DNA of 21,730 nt, taken from the NCBI GenBank assembly GCA_029259935.1, contig JAJDEH010000406.1:1-21730 (forward strand), in the 5' to 3' direction. Source of the stretch: Planctomycetota bacterium (GTDB lineage Bacteria; Planctomycetota; Planctomycetia; Pirellulales; Pirellulaceae). Shown here piece by piece: positions 8,671-16,146 of the stretch. How positions within the stretch are numbered: position 1 is the first letter of the stretch; every line of letters begins with the position of its first letter. The translations under genes and the position numbers were made by a program. The notes under the pieces were generated by a model, which had not been told where the DNA came from, ran no database searches, and saw only the letters and a list, made by a program, of their open reading frames with translations.

Positions 8671-8762
8671 AATCCCCGGGTGCCTAAGTGACCGAAACCA
8701 GAGAGAGTACTCACGCAAAAACCCGCAGCACCCCGCTGCCTTGCAATTCTCATTCGCCAAAA

Positions 8763-9521
8763 ATGTTTTCCAACATCCACGAACTAAAAAAACACTTGCG
8801 TTGTTTAGAACAAAAACAATCGCCAGGTGAGGACGCGCGGCGAACTCGGGTTCCTAGCGGTTGTCAGCCGCTTGACTCGCTTTTGCCCGGCCAAGGATTC
8901 GCTCGAGGTTCGCTGGTCGAATGGCTGGCGGGCAGTGCCGGAAGCGGCGCGAGTGGGCTGGCGCTGATGGCGGCGCGCGAGGCATGTTGCCAGGGCGGCG
9001 CATTGGTTCTTGTAGACCGGCACCAGGTTCTTTATCCGCCCGCCGTGGCCGCTTGGCGAGTTGATTTACAACGCACGATTTTAGTGCGGCCCCACAATGA
9101 GAAGGACGAATTCTGGGCGCTAGATCAGGCACTTCGTTGCCCGCATGTGGCCGCTGTCGTTGGCTGGCCGGGGCGGCTGGATGGTTTGGCGTTTCGCCGC
9201 TTGCAACTGGCTGCGGAAACAAGCCACTGCCTAGGATTGCTGGTCCGCGACGATGCGGCCCGCCGCGAACCTTCGTGGGCCGATGCGCGGTTGCGCGTTT
9301 CGACGGGATGGCAAAACAACTCATCAAAAAATTCGGCTCAAGATGCGCCGGCAGGATGGCGGTTGCATGTGGAACTCTTGCGATGTCGAGGCCGCTTTGG
9401 GAAAAGCGAAATCGATTTAGAGGTCAACGACCAGACAGGCGAGATCCATGAAGCGCATCCTAGCGGCCTGGCTGCCGAATTGGCCGGTGCAGCGGTTGAT
9501 TTGCAAAAATCCCGAGCTTAA
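8763..9521 (+). CDS. imuA: ImuA, RecA-like accessory protein of translesion synthesis
   Basis: This 252-residue protein resembles a cut-down RecA core. After an N-terminal helix (NIHELKKHLRCLEQ) come SGCQPLDSLLPGQGFARGSL and a P-loop position that reads GSAGSGASG at 57-65: the Walker A lysine is replaced by Ala, as is usual in ImuA, so it is unlikely to be an ATPase. Later strands (GALVLVDRHQVLYPPAVAAW, VAAVVGWPGR) fit the RecA fold. ImuA acts with ImuB and DnaE2 at stalled forks. The frame also opens at GTG 8688, adding 25 residues, but those are low complexity and that start lies only 18 bp after the palindrome, so ATG 8763 is preferred. Its last 74 nt overlap imuB in another frame. Confidence 0.87.
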   Translation: MFSNIHELKKHLRCLEQKQSPGEDARRTRVPSGCQPLDSLLPGQGFARGSLVEWLAGSAGSGASGLALMAAREACCQGGALVLVDRHQVLYPPAVAAWRVDLQRTILVRPHNEKDEFWALDQALRCPHVAAVVGWPGRLDGLAFRRLQLAAETSHCLGLLVRDDAARREPSWADARLRVSTGWQNNSSKNSAQDAPAGWRLHVELLRCRGRFGKSEIDLEVNDQTGEIHEAHPSGLAAELAGAAVDLQKSRA

Positions 9522-10968
9522 GCAAAAGCCGATAATCTTGCATCACAGTACACGGCGCGGATTGTGCGTGTTGGCTTGTTCACGCGCGGCGCAAGAGTTG
9601 GGAGTCCAAGCGGGCATGCCCGTCGCGGAAGCCAACGCGTTGCTGCAACGTGGTGCAACCCCTTTTCACCAAGAAGCCCACGATCCGGTCGTGGATCGCG
9701 AGGCGCTAGAAAAACTGGCCGTATGGTCGCAGCGATTCAGTCCGCTTGTCGGCTTGGAAGAAACCGATCCGCCGGAGACGCTACTGCTGGATATCGCGGG
9801 CGTGGTGCCGCTGTTCGGCGACGAATCATCTTTGGCGGAACAAGTAACCCGCGGATTTGGACGGATTGGCCTCACTGTGCAACTCGGCGCGGCGAAGACC
9901 GTGGGCGCGGCATGGGCGATTGCCCATTACGGTTCGGCGGATGAGCTGACACAACTGCCCGTGACGGCTTTGCGATTGCCGCCCGAGATGGCCGTCACAC
10001 TGGGCCGTCTCGGTTTGGAACGGATTGAGGACTTGTCGCCGCTGCCGCGGGCGGAATTAAAACTTCGTTTGGGGCCGCTGTTGCTGAAACGGTGGGATCA
10101 GTTCTTCGGGACGGCACCTGAAATGATTCGTCCCATTCGAGCGCCTGCCGAGTTCCTGGCCCAGTGGCTATTTGAATATCCAGTCGCCCGGCAAAGCACG
10201 ATCGAGCAGGTGATTCGGCAATTGCTCGAACGTCTATGTTTTATGCTCCGCCAGCAAGACCGAGGCGTCTTGGGTTTGACATGCAAACTGGATTGCCAAG
10301 AGACCCAGCAGGCCCAAGAAGTGAAGTCCACCGCTACGTTCGAAGTCGGTTTGTTTCAACCAAGCGCGGATGCCGATCATCTTCAGTCGCTGGCGGATAT
10401 GCAACTAGAGCAGTTACACTTATCCGCTTCGGTAACCGCGATCACGGTCTCGGTCACCAATTCCGCTCCTCATGCTTGGCGGCAGCAGGAACTTTTCGAC
10501 CAACAGCAGCGGCGACACGATTCGCCCCAAGTCGCCGCTTTGATTGATCGCCTCGCCGGGCGTCTTGGCCGGCACGCCATTCTGCGCTGCTCGCTCCACA
10601 ACGACGCTCAGCCGGAAATGGCTTATCGCACCAAGCCGCTTGTCGATGCCGCGAACAAGCGCAAGAAAAATCCGCCGCTGGCACAGTCTTTCGCCCCGCT
10701 GGATCGTCCTTTGCATCTCTTGGGAAAACCCGAGCCATTGCAAGTTTATGTCGTCGCACCCAGCGAACAGCCGCGCTGCTTTCACTATCAAAACCGCAAG
10801 CACGACGTGGCGCGTTGTTGGGGTCCGGAACGGATTGAAACCGGTTGGTGGCGTCGTCGTGGCGTCCGCCGAGATTATTATCGCGTGGAAACAGAGGCAG
10901 GCAGCCGCTTTTGGTTGTATCGCCGCATCCAAGACGGGCAGTGGTTTTTGCACGGGATTTTTGATTAG
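9448..10968 (+). CDS. imuB: ImuB, Y-family pseudo-polymerase subunit of the mutasome
   Basis: The 506-residue product has the Y-family fold but not its chemistry. At the start (MKRILAAWLPNWPVQRL) the first catalytic Asp of DinB is absent. The DinB-type D-E pair before LDLTG is replaced by Glu110-Thr111 in PPETLLLDIAG. This loss is characteristic of ImuB, which serves as a hub rather than a polymerase. QQELF at 346-350 fits the QxxLF beta-clamp-binding pattern, in a typical ImuB position ahead of ALIDRLAGRLG. The C-terminus (GPERIETGWWRRRGVRRDYY, then WLYR and WFLHGIFD) is the conserved ImuB tail. The start codon lies 74 nt inside imuA, and because the conserved N-terminus begins at this ATG the overlap is real. 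dnaE2 starts 2 nt after the stop. Confidence 0.93.
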   Translation: MKRILAAWLPNWPVQRLICKNPELKQKPIILHHSTRRGLCVLACSRAAQELGVQAGMPVAEANALLQRGATPFHQEAHDPVVDREALEKLAVWSQRFSPLVGLEETDPPETLLLDIAGVVPLFGDESSLAEQVTRGFGRIGLTVQLGAAKTVGAAWAIAHYGSADELTQLPVTALRLPPEMAVTLGRLGLERIEDLSPLPRAELKLRLGPLLLKRWDQFFGTAPEMIRPIRAPAEFLAQWLFEYPVARQSTIEQVIRQLLERLCFMLRQQDRGVLGLTCKLDCQETQQAQEVKSTATFEVGLFQPSADADHLQSLADMQLEQLHLSASVTAITVSVTNSAPHAWRQQELFDQQQRRHDSPQVAALIDRLAGRLGRHAILRCSLHNDAQPEMAYRTKPLVDAANKRKKNPPLAQSFAPLDRPLHLLGKPEPLQVYVVAPSEQPRCFHYQNRKHDVARCWGPERIETGWWRRRGVRRDYYRVETEAGSRFWLYRRIQDGQWFLHGIFD

Positions 10969-10970
10969 TC

Positions 10971-13900
10971 ATGCCGGAATCTCCTATCTATCCCAAGCGG
11001 TCACGCCAAAAGGCTAGTGTCGAGACGTGCATGACGGCTCTCGATGCGACCGCCTACGCCGAACTGCACTGTCGCTCGAATTTTTCTTTTCTCGAAGGAG
11101 CTTCGCATTCCGACGAACTGGCCGTGCGGGCGGCCGAGCTGGGGTATGCAGCTTTGGCGATCACGGATCGCAATACTCTGGCCGGAGTCGTACGCGCGCA
11201 CGCGGCGGTCAAAGAGAGTACTTTGAAATTGCTCATCGGCGCGGAAATCACCACGGTCGCGGGACCGCGCGTGGTGCTGTTGGCCACCGACCGGGCTGCC
11301 TACGGCCGGCTGTCGCGGCTGATTACTTACGGCCGCCGTCAGGCTCCAAAAGGAGAATGCAAATTAACCATTGAGGATGTCGCGCGGCACGCCGGCGGCC
11401 TGATTGCCGCGGTCGTTTCCGAACCGGGCGACCGGCTTTGCGATCAAATGGATCTGCGCGCCTATCAAGAAATTTTTGACGACCGCTGCTATCTGCTCGC
11501 CGAACTGCATTATGGAACCGACGATCAACGACGACTCGATAGCTTGATCTGTTTATCAAAAGAAACCAACGTACCGCTGGTCGCGGCCGGAGACGTCCAT
11601 TATCACGTGGCCCAGCGGATGATCCTGCAGCACGTGTTGACCGCGATTCGCCACGGGATGCCGGTTGCGGAATTGGGCGAACGACTGTTGCCCAACGCCC
11701 AGCGCCATCTGAGAAGTTTGCCCGACGTACAAGCCGTTTTCAGCCGCGTGCCCGAGGCCATTCGTCGCACTCTCGAGATTGCGGATCGTTGCACGTTTTC
11801 GCTGAATGAATTGCGTTATGAGTATCCCGTCGAACTCGCTCCCGATGGCGAGACGCCCATGCAGTATCTGCGGCGGCTCGCTTGGGAAGGCGCGAAACAA
11901 CGCTACGGCGGCACCGTCCCAGCCAAGATCGGCCAGCAGTTGGAACACGAACTGGCCATCATCGACGATTTGCACTACGAGGCGTTTTTTCTCACTGTTT
12001 ACGACATCGTGAAGTTCGCCCGCTCGCGAGAAATACTTTGCCAAGGACGCGGTTCGGCGGCCAATTCCTCGGTTTGCTATTGCCTGGAAATTACCGAAGT
12101 CGATCCGCTGTCGACTGATTTGTTGTTCGAGCGCTTTGTCAGCCGCGAACGAAATGAAGCACCGGATATCGATGTCGATTTTGAACACGAGCGCCGCGAG
12201 GAAGTGCTGCAATACGTTTATGAAAAGTACGGCCGTGAACGGGCGGGCATTGCCGCCGAAGTGATCACCTACCGCCCACGATCGGCGATTCGAGACGTCG
12301 GCAAGGCGCTGGGGTTGTCGCTAGACCGCGTCGACGCACTGGCCAAAAACATTGATTTTCGTAGCGAACACAAAGTGCTTGCCAAGCGGTGCCGGCAGAG
12401 CGGACTTGAACCCGAATCGCGGATCGGCCAGCAGTTGCTGTATCTGGTGAACGAACTGCTCGGCTTTCCGCGGCATCTGGGCCAACATGTGGGCGGCATG
12501 GTGATTACTCAAGGTCCGCTGTGCGAATTGGTGCCGATCGAAAACGCCGCCATGGCCGATCGCACGGTGATTGAATGGGATAAGGACGACCTGGACGAGT
12601 TGGGCATTTTGAAAGTCGATTGTTTGGCGCTGGGCATGTTGACGGCGATTCACAAGTGCTTTGATCTGATCGAAACGCATCACGATCGCCGGTTGACGAT
12701 CGCCGACACTCCGCAAGAAGATCGCGAAGTTTACGAAATGATCACGCGTGCCGACACGATCGGCGTGTTTCAAATCGAAAGCCGGGCGCAGATGAGCATG
12801 TTGCCCCGTTTGCGGCCCGTGGAGTTTTACGACCTAGTGATTGAGGTGGCCATCGTGCGTCCGGGGCCGATCCAGGGCAACATGGTGCATCCTTATTTGC
12901 GGCGTCGCGATCAATTACGTCGCGGCGAAAAACTCACGCCGATCTGTCCCGACGAAGAGGTCAATCAGGTTCTGCGGCGGACATTGGGAGTGCCGTTGTT
13001 TCAAGAACAGGCGATGCAACTAGCGGTCGTGGCGGCCGGTTTCACGCCCGGCGAAGCCGACCGCTTGCGCAAGGCGATGGGAGGCTGGAGGCGGCCCGGT
13101 TTGATCGACAGCTTCCGCCAGAAACTGTTCGAGGGCATGTTGGCGAAGGGACATTCCAAAGAGTTTGCCGAGCAACTTTTCAACCAGATTCGCGGATTTG
13201 GTGAGTACGGTTTTCCGGAATCGCACGCGGCCAGTTTTGCCAAACTGGCTTATGTGTCGGCCTGGCTCAAGTGCCACTATCCGGCTGCGTTCACGGCCGC
13301 GCTGATTAACAGCCAGCCGATGGGGTTTTATGCCCCGGCCCAGTTGATCCGCTGTGCGGAAGATCACGGAGTGGAGGTGCGGCCGATTGACGTGAATCAC
13401 AGCCATTGGGACTGCACGCTGGAAGCGGCAAACGGGAATCAAAAGTCGTTGCGGCTGGGAATGCGGCTGGTGCGAGGATTGTCCGAGTCGACCGCCGAGG
13501 CGATTGTGGCGGCACGTGCCACAAAGTTTCGCTCCATCGACGATTTGACAGCCCGCACGCACCTGGGCAGATCGCAGGTAGAACGTTTGGCCGAAGCCGA
13601 TGCTTTTCGATCCTTGAAAATTGACCGCCGCCTCGCTTTATGGGAAGCACTCGGCCAAGACCGCAAGCATGAGGAGCTTCCCCTGTTGGCGGGCAGCCAG
13701 CCGGACGATGCCGACGCGCCCGCGCTTCCGCTGCTAACGCGGCAAGAGGAAGTCTTTGCCGACTATCACGCCTCGGGGCTGACGTTGCGCGAACACCCGA
13801 TGTTTTTCTATCGCGAGCAACTCGTCGAGCTTGGCGTGACCGCCGCCGGACAGCTTGCCGACTATCCGCACAATCGCGCGGTGAAGGTCGGCGGCCTGGT

Positions 13901-14156
13901 TCTGATGCGGCAGCGTCCCAGCACGGCCAAGCGAATCACTTTCGTCACGCTGGAAGACGAAACGGGAATCGCCAATCTGATCGTGCACCACAAAACTTGG
14001 CAGCGCTACGACCAAGTCGCCCGGCGATCAACGGCTCTGATCGCCCATGGCCGCTTGGAACGCAAAAACGAAGTCGTGCACATCATCGTAAGCAAACTCG
14101 AAGATCTGGCCGACCGGCTGGACTCGCTTCAGCACAAATCCCGCGACTTTCGCTAG
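10971..14156 (+). CDS. dnaE2: Error-prone DNA polymerase III alpha subunit DnaE2 (ImuC)
   Basis: This 1061-residue C-family polymerase carries an N-terminal PHP domain (AELHCRSNFSFLEGASH, ITDRNTLAGV). The palm has PDIDVDF with Asp401 and Asp403 and a third catalytic Asp at 550 in ILKVDCLALGML, so the polymerase active site is intact. HhH-type and fingers segments follow (FGEYGFPESHAASFAKLAYV), and an OB-fold lies near the C-terminus (VKVGGLVLMRQRPSTAKRI, FVTLEDETGIANLIVHH). It is the polymerase that carries out damage-induced mutagenesis with ImuA and ImuB. The start at ATG 10971, 2 nt after imuB, fits coupled translation; a second in-frame ATG at 11031 lies closer to the conserved region and cannot be excluded. 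Its stop codon TAG is the first triplet of the downstream inverted-repeat element. Confidence 0.96.
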   Translation: MPESPIYPKRSRQKASVETCMTALDATAYAELHCRSNFSFLEGASHSDELAVRAAELGYAALAITDRNTLAGVVRAHAAVKESTLKLLIGAEITTVAGPRVVLLATDRAAYGRLSRLITYGRRQAPKGECKLTIEDVARHAGGLIAAVVSEPGDRLCDQMDLRAYQEIFDDRCYLLAELHYGTDDQRRLDSLICLSKETNVPLVAAGDVHYHVAQRMILQHVLTAIRHGMPVAELGERLLPNAQRHLRSLPDVQAVFSRVPEAIRRTLEIADRCTFSLNELRYEYPVELAPDGETPMQYLRRLAWEGAKQRYGGTVPAKIGQQLEHELAIIDDLHYEAFFLTVYDIVKFARSREILCQGRGSAANSSVCYCLEITEVDPLSTDLLFERFVSRERNEAPDIDVDFEHERREEVLQYVYEKYGRERAGIAAEVITYRPRSAIRDVGKALGLSLDRVDALAKNIDFRSEHKVLAKRCRQSGLEPESRIGQQLLYLVNELLGFPRHLGQHVGGMVITQGPLCELVPIENAAMADRTVIEWDKDDLDELGILKVDCLALGMLTAIHKCFDLIETHHDRRLTIADTPQEDREVYEMITRADTIGVFQIESRAQMSMLPRLRPVEFYDLVIEVAIVRPGPIQGNMVHPYLRRRDQLRRGEKLTPICPDEEVNQVLRRTLGVPLFQEQAMQLAVVAAGFTPGEADRLRKAMGGWRRPGLIDSFRQKLFEGMLAKGHSKEFAEQLFNQIRGFGEYGFPESHAASFAKLAYVSAWLKCHYPAAFTAALINSQPMGFYAPAQLIRCAEDHGVEVRPIDVNHSHWDCTLEAANGNQKSLRLGMRLVRGLSESTAEAIVAARATKFRSIDDLTARTHLGRSQVERLAEADAFRSLKIDRRLALWEALGQDRKHEELPLLAGSQPDDADAPALPLLTRQEEVFADYHASGLTLREHPMFFYREQLVELGVTAAGQLADYPHNRAVKVGGLVLMRQRPSTAKRITFVTLEDETGIANLIVHHKTWQRYDQVARRSTALIAHGRLERKNEVVHIIVSKLEDLADRLDSLQHKSRDFR

Positions 14157-14307
14157 CAGCCTGTTGAAAAACCAATTGTGTAGGTGTAGGCCGGATCAAG
14201 CGAAGCGCTGCTCCGGCAGTCCCCGGTTTTCCCTGACATCGTGGATGCCGGAACGTCGTCGCTTCGCTCCTCGGTCCGGCCTACAATTGGCTTTCAACAT
14301 GCTGCTA
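14154..14307. mobile_element. MITE-like inverted-repeat element at the end of dnaE2
   Basis: The left arm begins TAGCAGCCTGTTGAAAAA and runs through CCAATTG to GGCCGGA (14154-14195). The right arm, read on the minus strand, begins TAGCAGCATGTTGAAAG and runs through CCAATTG to GGCCGGA (14307-14275). The left arm has 8 extra bases after CAATTG. Inside, each half holds GCCGGA...AGCGAAGCG...TCCGGC (14190-14217 and, inverted, 14247-14280), so the whole can fold as one long hairpin. TA at 14154-14155 and 14306-14307 could be a TA target duplication, as left by IS630/mariner-type transposition. No coding capacity. The family is unknown to me. Confidence 0.72.
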
Positions 14308-14328
14308 AGTAGACGTCCCGGCCACATC

Positions 14329-14363
14329 AAAAAACCGCCGTGAATCACGAAGATTCACGGCGG
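14329..14363 (-). terminator. Rho-independent terminator for the barrel-protein gene
   Basis: A perfect 12-bp stem (14335-14346 with 14352-14363, CCGCCGTGAATC paired to GATTCACGGCGG) closes a 5-nt loop. On the minus strand it is followed by six T residues (A run 14329-14334 on the plus strand). It begins 39 nt after the stop of the minus-strand gene ending at 14402. Confidence 0.88.
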
Positions 14364-14401
14364 CGATTGTAAACATATTCAATGCAGCGTATCGATAACG
14401 C

Positions 14402-15811
14402 TTAGAAGCCGTAGTTGAACTGAACGGCGACTTCAACGTCAAAGAACTGGTCCGATTCAAACTGGTTCGTACCACCAAATCGGGTGTCGGTGAAATTGTC
14501 GCCTCGCAACGGCAGGCCGGCAAAGCAACGTAGCGACGAACCATCTCCCAGATCAACGTGGACGCCGGCACTCAAGTTGAGCAAGTCGATCCGGCCGTCA
14601 CGAAACTCGACGAGATCGGTTGTATCCTGCTCCAGGTCCACCGTGGTCGTATAGTGCAGCTCGACGATCGGAGCGATACCCCGAATCAACGTCGGGCAGC
14701 AACTGTTGTCGCGATAGATCCAGTAGCCGCCAGAGACCGAAGCGAATAACAGCGTGGGATCTTCGATGCTGCTGGTATTGACGTTGCTAAGGCCACTAAA
14801 GGACGACGTTGGCCCACTCAGCGTGATACCCGTGGAGGTCACGTCGTAACCATTGACGTCAAAATCCAGTTGGAACAGAAACTGAAGAAACGCATTTTCC
14901 GTCGGCGTGATGACATAACCGATGAAGGGCTGCAAGTGCACCGATTCGTTTTCCAAGGTCAACGAGAAGGGTGCCGCCGTGCCGGTTTGGGCCGCGGAAA
15001 TCGTAAAGGTACTGTCGTCGGCCGTCGGCAGAGTGACGCCCAAGCCCGCGGAAAGCGACTGCGAGCAGTTGTCCGTCCACAGCAGGCCCTTAACGGTCAA
15101 GCCAATGTTTCCAAATTCCGTGCCGCTGTTGTCGATTCGATCAGCGAACTGTTCAGATGCCAGGCCGCCCATGAACGGAACGCGAACTTCAACAGAAGCC
15201 ATGCCATTGTAAAACGTCTTTTCCACGCCAAGCGTGTACCGATTCAGGCTCGTCGCCTTAGTCGTGGACGCCTGCGTCGTCGAGGTCAGTGCGTTGGCAA
15301 AATAGTGATAGTTAAAAAAGACGCGGTCGCGCGGCAACGGGCTCTGGTTTTCAATGAACTTCTGAAGCCGGTCGCCACCCGCGACGGAAAGGTTGGCACC
15401 TTGTGGGTCACCAAGAGGCGTACCAATAGCACTCCGCGACGCGGCACCGACCGCGGCACCGATCGCCAATCGACCGCCGCCAAGATCGCCAAACGTTCCG
15501 GGCGTATAACCCATCGCGCCGGTGGCTCCGCCCGTCGCGCTGGCGACCGGAGCGGCATCCGAAACGGCGGCGTCGAAGTCGATATCCGAATCTCGCCGAT
15601 CGCTTTGATCGGAATCGCTGAGACTCGATTCGGTTCGATCCGCATCGTCGGAAAACTGCCGGTGCTGGGGAGGGCATTGTGGTGGACAGGGACAGTTCTT
15701 GATTCCATTTCGATAACGGTTTTGTGCGTTGGCTGGGGAATGCCAAATCGAGATCACGCTGAGCGTAAGTAGCAGCGCCCCCAAGCAACGGAGTCCGACT
15801 GGCTGGGTCAC
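14402..15811 (-). CDS. Predicted outer-membrane beta-barrel protein
   Basis: The 469-residue product begins with a signal peptide cleaved near ANA-Q (about residue 29). A short Cys/Pro patch (NCPCPPQCPPQ) and an acidic Ser/Asp/Arg stretch (about 53-80) follow, then a Gly/Ala-rich segment. From about 165 to the end, alternating strands with aromatic girdles dominate (VFFNYHYFANAL, RYTLGVEKTFYNGMASVEVR, LQPFIGYVITPTENAFLQF), ending in Phe as outer-membrane barrel proteins often do (VEVAVQFNYGF). This suggests a porin-like or transporter barrel; the substrate is unknown. The start is GTG at 15811 with AGGAG 8 nt upstream. The gene stands alone between a strong terminator and a 335-bp leader region. 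It may also be a structural envelope protein. Confidence 0.8.
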   Translation of the reverse strand: MTQPVGLRCLGALLLTLSVISIWHSPANAQNRYRNGIKNCPCPPQCPPQHRQFSDDADRTESSLSDSDQSDRRDSDIDFDAAVSDAAPVASATGGATGAMGYTPGTFGDLGGGRLAIGAAVGAASRSAIGTPLGDPQGANLSVAGGDRLQKFIENQSPLPRDRVFFNYHYFANALTSTTQASTTKATSLNRYTLGVEKTFYNGMASVEVRVPFMGGLASEQFADRIDNSGTEFGNIGLTVKGLLWTDNCSQSLSAGLGVTLPTADDSTFTISAAQTGTAAPFSLTLENESVHLQPFIGYVITPTENAFLQFLFQLDFDVNGYDVTSTGITLSGPTSSFSGLSNVNTSSIEDPTLLFASVSGGYWIYRDNSCCPTLIRGIAPIVELHYTTTVDLEQDTTDLVEFRDGRIDLLNLSAGVHVDLGDGSSLRCFAGLPLRGDNFTDTRFGGTNQFESDQFFDVEVAVQFNYGF

Positions 15812-15819
15812 GGTGGAGT

Positions 15820-15824
15820 CTCCT
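15820..15824 (-). promoter_or_regulatory. Ribosome binding site supporting a GTG start
   Basis: AGGAG on the minus strand lies 8 nt before GTG 15811 of the barrel-protein gene. No ATG in a comparable position gives the full signal peptide. Confidence 0.65.
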
Positions 15825-15985
15825 GGTGATGTGCGAGAAAGTGCAATGTGAAATTGCGCATGGAAAAGAAGCTAGGTCTAAATAAATCGTCGGCGCAAGC
15901 TGGACGACCGCCCCAATCGATTTTCAAAAAATGACCCTAAAAAACCAATAAACCCTCACTGCCCCTAAGCCTCCTCCAAGTTGTC

Positions 15986-16006
15986 CTGTATGGATAATCG
16001 ATACAG
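15986..16006. promoter_or_regulatory. 21-bp near-perfect palindrome, operator-like
   Basis: The pattern is CTGTAT-n-GAT-n-ATC-n-ATACAG: nine of ten base pairs of each half match, and only the pair at positions 7/15 and the central base break the symmetry. It starts 175 bp upstream of the barrel-protein GTG and 140 bp after the end of the neighbouring gene. The even spacing suits a dimeric DNA-binding protein rather than a terminator, as no T run follows. The regulator is unknown. Confidence 0.45.
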
Positions 16007-16146
16007 TTTGACACAGAGTGTTCCCGGCGCATCGCCATCCCCGCGGTAACACGCAAATCGCGCGCAAAGATCAGGTCAAGCAAGAGTGATTGCCGCCATC
16101 CCGATCGCTTCATCGCAACTCATAACGCCGCGCGGCCTGTTGGAGA

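Larger units (their letters stand above)
15812..16146. other. 335-bp leader region upstream of the barrel-protein gene
   Basis: This gap between two minus-strand genes holds the ribosome site above, A/T-rich runs at 15924-15952, and a 21-bp palindrome (15986-16006). I see no coding frame with support and no clear -35/-10 pair. It probably contains the barrel-gene promoter, a long 5' leader, or both. Confidence 0.5.

Noticed and set aside
8688..8762. GTG start 25 codons upstream for ImuA
   Set aside because: The extra residues show no conservation to ImuA that I recognise, there is no ribosome site, and the start would sit 18 bp from the palindrome inside the likely promoter and leader. It remains possible.
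14157..14330. Terminator of dnaE2 formed by the inverted-repeat element
   Set aside because: The long hairpin could slow transcription but is not followed by a T run on the plus strand, and the matched ends with TA flanks fit a mobile repeat better.
14870..15772. A 300-residue plus-strand open frame over the barrel-protein gene
   Set aside because: It is Arg-rich and motif-free, while the minus-strand frame has a signal peptide, a ribosome site and its own terminator.
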